A stretch of DNA of 41,794 bases, from assembly GCA_011389655.1 (NCBI GenBank), contig JAABTX010000018.1, positions 1 through 41,794 of the forward strand, read 5' to 3'. Shown piece by piece: positions 36,468 to 41,794 of the stretch. Source of the stretch: Thioalkalivibrio sp. Its GTDB lineage: Bacteria > Pseudomonadota > Gammaproteobacteria > Ectothiorhodospirales > Ectothiorhodospiraceae. A program made the position numbers and the translations under genes. The first letter of the stretch is position 1, and each line of letters begins with the position of its first letter. Below the pieces are notes generated by a model. The model was not told the DNA's origin and did not search any database. It worked only from the letters and a program-made list of their open reading frames with translations.

Positions 36468-37166
36468 ATGACCATTCGAATCGAAAAGAAGATCACCGGC
36501 TACGAGGTCGCCCGCGAGGAGCCGGCTGCGGGGAAGCCCGCGGCGGCGCCGGAGGCCGAGGACAAGGTCGTGCAGATGCACGAGAAGCTCGAGCGGCCGG
36601 AGATGCTGATGGGATCCACGTACAAGATCAAGACGCCGCTCTCCGAGCATGCGCTGTACGTGACCATCAACGACGTGGTGCTGAACCCGGGCACCGAACA
36701 CGAGTTGCGCCGGCCCTTCGAGATCTTCATCAACTCGAAGAACATGGACCACTTCCAGTGGATCGTCGCGCTCACGCGGATCATCTCGGCGGTATTCCGC
36801 AAGGGTGGCGACGTGACCTTCCTGGTCGAGGAGCTGCGCTCGGTCTTCGATCCGCGCGGCGGCTATTTCAAGAAGGGTGGTCGGTACATGCCCTCCCTGG
36901 TTGCCGAGATCGGGGACGCGATCGAAGGGCACATGCGCATGATCGGGCTGATCAAGGATGATGGTCTGGACGAGCACCAGCGCCGGCACATCGAGGAGAA
37001 GCGTGCCCAGTTCGAGGCGAGCCGCAATCTCGCGAAGACGGAGACTGACCCGGGTGACCCCTTTCCCCCGGGCGCGCAGCTCTGCAGCAAGTGCAACACC
37101 CGGGCGGTGGTGGCCATGGACAACTGCCTGACCTGCCTGAATTGCGGGGAGAGCAAGTGCGGGTAG
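36468..37166 (+). CDS. nrdJb: Class II ribonucleotide reductase C-terminal subunit NrdJb
   Basis: A 232-residue protein corresponding to the C-terminal TSCPD region of class II reductases and to NrdJb of Pseudomonas aeruginosa. NDVVLNPGTEHELRRPFEIFIN (residues about 68-89) and the SLVAEIGDAIEGHM helix are typical of that domain. The end has CSKCNTRAVVAMDNCLTCLNCGESKCG-type cysteines (CSKC, CLTC, NCGESKC in the last 27 residues), a zinc ribbon plus the flexible CxxxC tail that re-reduces the active-site disulfide. It begins 16 bp after nrdJa and is surely co-transcribed. The two chains must associate to form a working enzyme. Confidence 0.88.
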   Translation: MTIRIEKKITGYEVAREEPAAGKPAAAPEAEDKVVQMHEKLERPEMLMGSTYKIKTPLSEHALYVTINDVVLNPGTEHELRRPFEIFINSKNMDHFQWIVALTRIISAVFRKGGDVTFLVEELRSVFDPRGGYFKKGGRYMPSLVAEIGDAIEGHMRMIGLIKDDGLDEHQRRHIEEKRAQFEASRNLAKTETDPGDPFPPGAQLCSKCNTRAVVAMDNCLTCLNCGESKCG

Positions 37167-37246
37167 TAGCATAGGGGAACCCGAAGCGATGGTCGGGCAT
37201 GCGCACGGTTGCCCGACATTCCCTCAGCCCCCGGAGCACGCCCGCC

Positions 37247-37873
37247 ATGAACCAGATCCCCATCCGCCCCAGCGAGACCTCGGCGGCGATCGCCGAGCTT
37301 GCCCGTATCCAGCTGGCCGGTGAGCGCCGGCTGCAGCGACTGGAGAGACTCTTCCGCTGGAACCTGGCGCTGCTCCTGTCGACCCTGCTCCTCGCCAGCC
37401 TTGCGCTGACGCAGTTCTTCGGTGCGGCCTCGGCTCAGTCCGGCTGGCCGCACGCGGCGCCCGAGCCGATTCCGGAGCCGCAGGTGACGGAGCCGCTGGA
37501 GGCGGATCCGGCACCGCCGGTGCACGACTTCCGCACCCGGATCGAGGAGCTCCGTACTGGCGTCGCCGGGGCCGATCCGGAGCAGATCAACCCGTTCCAT
37601 GCGATCACGGTGGTCCTTTACGACCTGCACGCGGTGCTCCGGGAGAGCAACGAGGCGCTTGCCGTGCTGCCCGAGATGGTGGAGGAGGTGCGCCAGATGC
37701 GCGGAGACGTCGGTCAGATCGCCGCCACGATGGATTCCATGGACGGCAAGATGGACGGCGTGCCGGTGATGGCCGAGGAGATGCACCGGCTCAACGTGAA
37801 CATCGACATCATGACGACCTCGATCGATTCCACGATGGGACGCATGGGGCGCATGATGCCCTACTTCTGGTGA
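37247..37873 (+). CDS. Single-pass membrane protein with coiled coil, unknown function
   Basis: A 208-residue protein with a short cytoplasmic Arg-rich N-terminus, one transmembrane helix (about 38-60, WNLALLLSTLLLASLALTQFF), a Pro-rich linker (about 68-95), and a helical periplasmic part (about 97-200) with heptad-like VLPEMVEEVRQMRGDVGQI and many Met and Asp residues near the end. No domain is recognised. The start at 37247 is the first Met compatible with the helix; the earlier one at 37199 lacks a ribosome site. Its stop overlaps the GTG of the TonB-dependent receptor, so the two are probably translated together. Confidence 0.75.
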   Translation: MNQIPIRPSETSAAIAELARIQLAGERRLQRLERLFRWNLALLLSTLLLASLALTQFFGAASAQSGWPHAAPEPIPEPQVTEPLEADPAPPVHDFRTRIEELRTGVAGADPEQINPFHAITVVLYDLHAVLRESNEALAVLPEMVEEVRQMRGDVGQIAATMDSMDGKMDGVPVMAEEMHRLNVNIDIMTTSIDSTMGRMGRMMPYFW

Positions 37874-39981
37874 GGCTCCCGTTGCCCCGGGCATGCCGCC
37901 GCCGGCCCGACGGTCCCGTGCCGGGTATCCTGCCGGAACGCGTCAGGCTGACCGCCCGTGCCCTGCCCGCGCTGCTCGTCCTCTTCACCGGGCCGGTTCC
38001 GGCGCAGGAGGTGCTGGAGCCGATGACGGTCACGGCCCCGCGGATCGCCACGCCGCTGACCGAGCTGCCGGCCGCGGTCGACGTGATCGACACCGCCGCC
38101 GCGACCGAGGGCCGACAGGGCCTGCAACTCGACGAGGCGCTGAATCGGATTCCCGGTGTCTTCGCGCAGAATCGCTACAACTTCGCCCAGGACGTCCGTG
38201 TTTCCATCCGGGGCTTCGGGGCCCGCGCGCCCTTCGGCATCCGCGGCCTGCGCATCCTGCAGGACGGCATCCCCGAGACGACCCCCGACGGGCAGTCCCA
38301 GGTGGACGCGATCGATCTGCTGAATGTGAGCCGCATCGAGGTGCTGCGTGGTCCCAATGCGGCCCTGTACGGGAACGCGACCGGCGGGGTGGTGGGGATC
38401 ACCACCCGCGACGGCAGCGACCCGCGCGGCCACGGCGGCGGTGCGCTGCTCGGCAGCTACGGGTTCCAGCGTCTGGAGGCCCTGAGCGAGGCCCGCGGCG
38501 AACGCGGGTCGTACTCTCTGAGCTTCCACGACCTGAGTTTCGACGGTTACCGGGACCAGTCCCGGGCCGAAAAGCGCCTGTTGCGGCTGCACCTTGCGCA
38601 GGGCTTCGACGCCGGTGACCTCGAACTGCACCTGCGGGCCCTCGACGCACCGCTGACCGAGGATCCCGGCGCGCTCACACGTGCCGAGGTGGACGCGGAT
38701 CGGCGTGGTGCGGCCCCTCTCGCGCGGACGCTGGACAGCCGCCAGTCGGCCGAGCAGCTGACCCTGGGCGGGCAGTGGCGGCAGCCCGTCGGTGCGGGCG
38801 AGCTCCGGCTCGGCGCCTTCGCCACGCGCCGGGATTACGAGCAGCAGCTGCCCTTCTTCGGCAGCAGCCAGGTCGCCTACGAGCGTGACTTCGACGGCGT
38901 CCAGGTCGGCTACGAGCGGGACTTCGGACCGACCCGCGCCCTCTTCGGGCTGGACGTGGAACGGCAGCGCGACGATCGTACCCGCAGGTGCATCGACAGC
39001 GATCTCGAACCGGTCTGTGATCCCCAGACAGACGCCGATCCCCTTGCGCTGGATCAGCGCGAACGTGCCCGCAGCCGCGGGTTGTACCTGCACACCGACA
39101 CACTGCTGGGCGATGACTGGAACCTTGCCCTCGGCGCGCGCCGCGATCGCATCCGCTTCGATATCGACGACCGGCTGCGTCTCGACGGCGCCGATCTCTC
39201 CGGCCGACGCACCTTCGACGAGACCAGCGCCAGCGCCGGCCTGATCTGGCACTGGTCACCCGGTCACCGAGCCTTTGCCAATGCCGCGAATGCCTTCGAG
39301 ACGCCGACCTTCACCGAGTTCGCGAATCCGGCGGGCACCGGCGGGTTCAACCCCGACCTCGAACCGCAGTACGCCCGCGCGTTCGAGATCGGGGCGCGTG
39401 GCGAAACCGGAATGCTCGCCTACGACGTGACCGCGCACGTGACTCGCGTCCGGGACGAGCTGATCCCGTTCCAGCTGGCGGACGGGGGCCGCAATTTCTA
39501 CCGCAACGCCGGCCGCACGGCGCGGGAGGGGCTGGAGGTCGGCCTCGAGCTGCGGCCCGCTCCGCGCTGGAACCTGCGCGCTGCCCTGAGCCTGAATGAC
39601 TTCCGCTATCGCGAGTTCACCGTCGATGACCAGAGTTTCCGCGGCAATCGCCTGCCCGGTCTGCCGGCGCAGCAGCTCTTTCTCGAGGCCGCGTGGCGCG
39701 ATGGTCCGGGCTTTGCCGTCGTCGATGCGCTCTACTCCGGCAGCCGCTACGCGGATGACGCGAACGAGGTGCGGGTGAGCGCCGATACGGTGGTGAATGC
39801 GCGCGTCGGTCGTCATTGGGATCATGGCCGCCTTCGGGCCGAGGGCTTCGTCGCGGTGAACAATCTCTTCGACACGGAGACGATCGACAACCTGCGGATC
39901 AACGCCCGCTTCGGCCGCTACTTCGAGCCGGCGCCCGACAGGAACTTCCTCGTCGGCCTGCGCCTCTACCACCGGCCCTGA
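37870..39981 (+). CDS. TonB-dependent outer-membrane receptor
   Basis: Outer-membrane transporter of 703 residues. A long N-terminal leader includes the hydrophobic core LTARALPALLVLFTG and a likely cleavage after PVPAQ (about 46). The plug follows: MTVTAPRI (TonB-box region), VSIRGFGARAPFGIRGLRIL (about 114-133) and IEVLRGPNAALYGNATGG (about 156-173). The remainder is a 22-strand barrel with alternating aromatic strands. The substrate (iron chelate, vitamin B12, zinc or other) cannot be told from sequence. The GTG at 37870 overlaps the previous stop; GTG 37918 is an alternative giving a more normal signal length. The final residues RLYHRP lack the usual C-terminal Phe. Confidence 0.9.
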   Translation: MRLPLPRACRRRPDGPVPGILPERVRLTARALPALLVLFTGPVPAQEVLEPMTVTAPRIATPLTELPAAVDVIDTAAATEGRQGLQLDEALNRIPGVFAQNRYNFAQDVRVSIRGFGARAPFGIRGLRILQDGIPETTPDGQSQVDAIDLLNVSRIEVLRGPNAALYGNATGGVVGITTRDGSDPRGHGGGALLGSYGFQRLEALSEARGERGSYSLSFHDLSFDGYRDQSRAEKRLLRLHLAQGFDAGDLELHLRALDAPLTEDPGALTRAEVDADRRGAAPLARTLDSRQSAEQLTLGGQWRQPVGAGELRLGAFATRRDYEQQLPFFGSSQVAYERDFDGVQVGYERDFGPTRALFGLDVERQRDDRTRRCIDSDLEPVCDPQTDADPLALDQRERARSRGLYLHTDTLLGDDWNLALGARRDRIRFDIDDRLRLDGADLSGRRTFDETSASAGLIWHWSPGHRAFANAANAFETPTFTEFANPAGTGGFNPDLEPQYARAFEIGARGETGMLAYDVTAHVTRVRDELIPFQLADGGRNFYRNAGRTAREGLEVGLELRPAPRWNLRAALSLNDFRYREFTVDDQSFRGNRLPGLPAQQLFLEAAWRDGPGFAVVDALYSGSRYADDANEVRVSADTVVNARVGRHWDHGRLRAEGFVAVNNLFDTETIDNLRINARFGRYFEPAPDRNFLVGLRLYHRP

Positions 39982-40030
39982 CCGTCCCCGCGCCGGAGCG
40001 CCGAGGGGCTCGCCTCCCACCGGGGTGGTC

Positions 40031-40254
40031 GTAGGAGCGGCCTCCGGCCGCGATTGCCTAACCCGACGCACCATCGCGGCCAGAGGCCGCTCCCACCAGG
40101 TCATGATCACAGAGCCCGGCACGAGTCCCTTGCAGGAGCGCCGCAGGAGCGGCTTCCAGCCGCGATGCGAAGGGTGGTTGTAGGAGCGGCTTCCAGCCGC
40201 GATGCGGCGTTGAATCGAGTGCCCAGGGCCATCGCGGCCGGAGGCCGCTCCCAC
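40031..40254. repeat. REP hairpin cluster (5 copies)
   Basis: Five 24-bp copies of the element also found at 3082-3185, at 40031-40054 (plus), 40073-40096 (minus), 40143-40166 (plus), 40180-40203 (plus) and 40231-40254 (minus). The first two and last two form inverted pairs like REPINs. Loops and the sixth stem pair vary (T-A or C-G) while pairing is kept. They occupy most of the 330-bp convergent gap between the TonB-dependent receptor and the glycosylase gene; nothing else is seen there. Confidence 0.9.
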
Positions 40255-40311
40255 AAGGGGGGCGGGCGCGCCCCGCAGCAGCCCAGCAGACCTGTCCCCC
40301 GCCGCAACACC

Positions 40312-40878
40312 TCAAGACCCGCCCGGAAGCACCCCGGCCCGCCCCAGTGCCTCCCCCCACAGGGCGAGCTTCGCCTCCAGCCCCAGGCGCGCATTGGCCG
40401 GGCTGGTCGACGGCAGCCGCAGCGCCGGAAGCCCGAGTGCCTCGATCTCCCGCATGCGCCGCGCGCTCTCCGCCCCGTTGTGGACCACCAGGCGCAATGC
40501 CGGAGCCCGAACGAGGAGGCCTTCGAGGTCATTGGGTACCGGGTCGCGGATCGCGGTATCCAGGCTGCCCTCGCGGTGACAGCTGGCGTAGACGTCCCAC
40601 AGACCGACGCCGTGATCCAGCAGGCAGCGGATCCGCTCGGGATACGCAAGCTCCGTCAGCGGCTGTGCCAGCAGGGCGCCGAGGATGGGCCAGAACTGGT
40701 TGCGCGGATGGGCGTAGTACTGCTGGGCGCGCAGGGAGGCGGTGCCGGGGAAGCTCCCGAGAATCAGCAGGCGCGTGTCGGCGCGCACCACCGGCGGCAG
40801 GGCAGACAACCGGCCCGTGGCGGGACCGGTAGCGCCGCCGCCCCCGGTCCGCAGCGTTCGGGTACCGACACGGGTCAC
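40312..40878 (-). CDS. DNA-deoxyinosine glycosylase (UDG superfamily family 6)
   Basis: Uracil-DNA-glycosylase superfamily protein of 188 residues, matching the hypoxanthine-DNA glycosylase branch. Motif 1 is LILGSFPGTASLRAQQYYAH (residues about 38-57), followed by PRNQFWPILG, and motif 2 near the end is LPSTSPANA (about 154-162). It would excise deoxyinosine formed by adenine deamination. The N-terminal 25 residues are Gly/Thr-rich and non-conserved. The GTG start overlaps the zur stop (GTGA), so translation is coupled to zur. A Mug-type glycosylase is the alternative, but the SFPGTASL motif favours family 6. Confidence 0.85.
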   Translation of the reverse strand: MTRVGTRTLRTGGGGATGPATGRLSALPPVVRADTRLLILGSFPGTASLRAQQYYAHPRNQFWPILGALLAQPLTELAYPERIRCLLDHGVGLWDVYASCHREGSLDTAIRDPVPNDLEGLLVRAPALRLVVHNGAESARRMREIEALGLPALRLPSTSPANARLGLEAKLALWGEALGRAGVLPGGS

Positions 40879-41345
40879 GGCGTGGCCCTGCGCTCCCGGG
40901 CGGCGCCTCGACAGGCATGGCAGGTCCCGTGCAGTTCGACCACCTTTGCGCTGATCGTGAAGCCCTTTTCATCCGCCGCCCGATCCAGGGCCTCGCTGAT
41001 GTGCTCCGGGTGCAGTTCGTCGATGTGCCCACAGCCGTCGCAGATCATCAGCAGGGTCTCGTGGGCCTCCCCCGGGTGATTGCAGGCGACAAAGCCGTTG
41101 AGGCTCTCGATCCGATGGATGAAGCCCTGATCGAGCAGAAAGGCCAGGCTGCGGTAGACCGTTGGCGGCTTGATGCTGCGGTCCTGCGAACTGAGATCGT
41201 GGATCAGGTCGTAGGCCTTGATCACGCCCTCCGTCTTCAGGATCTGCCGGAGGATCCGCCGGCGCAGCGCCGTCAGGCGCACCCCGCGCTGGGCACAGAC
41301 GCGCTCGGCGGCATCCAGCGCCTGGGCGGTTTGCATTGTGGCCAT
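40875..41345 (-). CDS. zur: Zinc uptake regulator Zur (Fur family)
   Basis: Fur-family metalloregulator of 156 residues. A winged-helix domain covers about 10-85, with recognition helix region PPTVYRSLAFLLDQGFIHRIES (residues about 60-81). The structural zinc site is formed by CDGC (102-105) and CHAC (142-145), both typical of Zur and PerR. Absence of the Fur HHDH metal cluster and the pattern HETLLMICDGCGH favour Zur over Fur. The start at 41345 is preceded by GAGAGG; a second ATG at 41336 is equally possible and the frame is open further upstream without support. It is coupled to the glycosylase gene. Confidence 0.88.
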   Translation of the reverse strand: MATMQTAQALDAAERVCAQRGVRLTALRRRILRQILKTEGVIKAYDLIHDLSSQDRSIKPPTVYRSLAFLLDQGFIHRIESLNGFVACNHPGEAHETLLMICDGCGHIDELHPEHISEALDRAADEKGFTISAKVVELHGTCHACRGAARERRATP

Positions 41346-41500
41346 TACCTCTCTCGATGCACTCAACGACACGGCAAGAGCATACCCGAAGCGGCCATGT
41401 GTTCGCGAAACCCCGCCGCGCGTCGGTTGCGGATGGGTCATCTACCTGTCACACTCCCGCCGGAGAAAAAAGCCAGTTCACTGGCCCGGTTGGAGAGTTC

Positions 41501-41617
41501 GTGTTGAGATTCTTTCGGTCTGGTCGCCTCAAGGATTGTTCCATCTGCGTTCTCACGCTTGCCTTCGTCGCGGGCGTACCGATCATGGCTTCGGTCAGCG
41601 TTCTGGTGTTTTTCTAG
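41501..41617 (+). CDS. Possible 38-residue membrane peptide
   Basis: A short frame starting at GTG 41501, with GGAG at 41492-41495 in good position, encodes a basic N-terminus (RFFRSGRLKD) followed by a hydrophobic stretch of about 25 residues ending VSVLVFF and stop. This is the layout of a small single-pass membrane protein. It lies divergent to zur. A small inverted repeat (GCCAGTTCACTGGC, 41472-41485) is just ahead of the ribosome site. No homologue is recognised. The 177 bases that follow to the window edge show nothing clear. Confidence 0.35.
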   Translation: MLRFFRSGRLKDCSICVLTLAFVAGVPIMASVSVLVFF

Positions 41618-41794
41618 CAGGCACCTGCAGATCAGCGTTCTTCGGAATCGCTCCGGAGATCCTGGCGGCATCCGGTGATCCGGTCAGCGGCGCCTCCCGT
41701 GACACCCCCTGGCTGCATCCGGCGTCCGTCACTAATCCTCTCTTCATCGCCACGCCCGTTTCGTCATCGTGCGCGCGGATGCGGCCGTCGCGCC

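Overview
The window looks like chromosome from a high-GC gammaproteobacterium that oxidises sulfur and probably fixes carbon autotrophically. Evidence for this is a SoeABC-type sulfite dehydrogenase operon, a dissimilatory-type ATP sulfurylase and a pyrophosphate-type phosphofructokinase, mixed with ordinary gammaproteobacterial housekeeping blocks (rhlB/trxA/rho, rph/yicC, rdgB-hemW, mutY-yggX). Ectothiorhodospiraceae or Chromatiaceae relatives would fit, but that placement is inference. No phage, integron, insertion sequence or CRISPR array is visible.

Region 1 (1-10.8 kb) is energy metabolism: a 5'-truncated PPi-phosphofructokinase, adk, an unrecognised conserved gene, soeABC on the minus strand, a small phosphoesterase, a CBS-domain protein and sat. 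Sulfite could be oxidised directly by SoeABC, or indirectly with ATP formed by Sat from APS and PPi.

Region 2 (11-16.1 kb) holds an unusual SlyD-like/methyltransferase fusion and the RNA-fate genes rhlB, trxA and rho. A gene for a Rof homologue (Rof is an inhibitor of Rho) lies convergent to rho only 8 bp from its stop codon, translationally coupled to a CPXCG zinc-ribbon protein.

Region 3 (16-22.6 kb) has hemW, rdgB and rph on the minus strand, then divergent yicC, a heat-shock pair (hsp20 and cbpA) behind an excellent sigma-32 promoter, and a DegP/DegQ protease.

Region 4 (22.7-28.2 kb) has moaD-moaE facing moaC. moaC begins a tightly overlapped chain through an AsmA-family gene, a SRPBCC gene, mutY and yggX, followed by tRNA-Phe.

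Region 5 (28.4-33 kb) carries a lipoprotein, a class II glutamine amidotransferase, a class II aldolase and a divergent hexose-phosphate mutase with an atypical active-site loop.

Region 6 (33-37.2 kb) is a split class II (B12-dependent) ribonucleotide reductase, nrdJa-nrdJb. NrdJa is interrupted by a complete LAGLIDADG intein exactly at the catalytic thiyl-radical cysteine, and a candidate NrdR box lies upstream.

Region 7 (37.2-41.8 kb) has a coiled-coil membrane protein overlapping a TonB-dependent receptor, a cluster of REP hairpins, and a coupled zur/DNA-deoxyinosine glycosylase pair. Eight copies of one REP family occupy two convergent intergenic gaps (3.1 and 40.1 kb).
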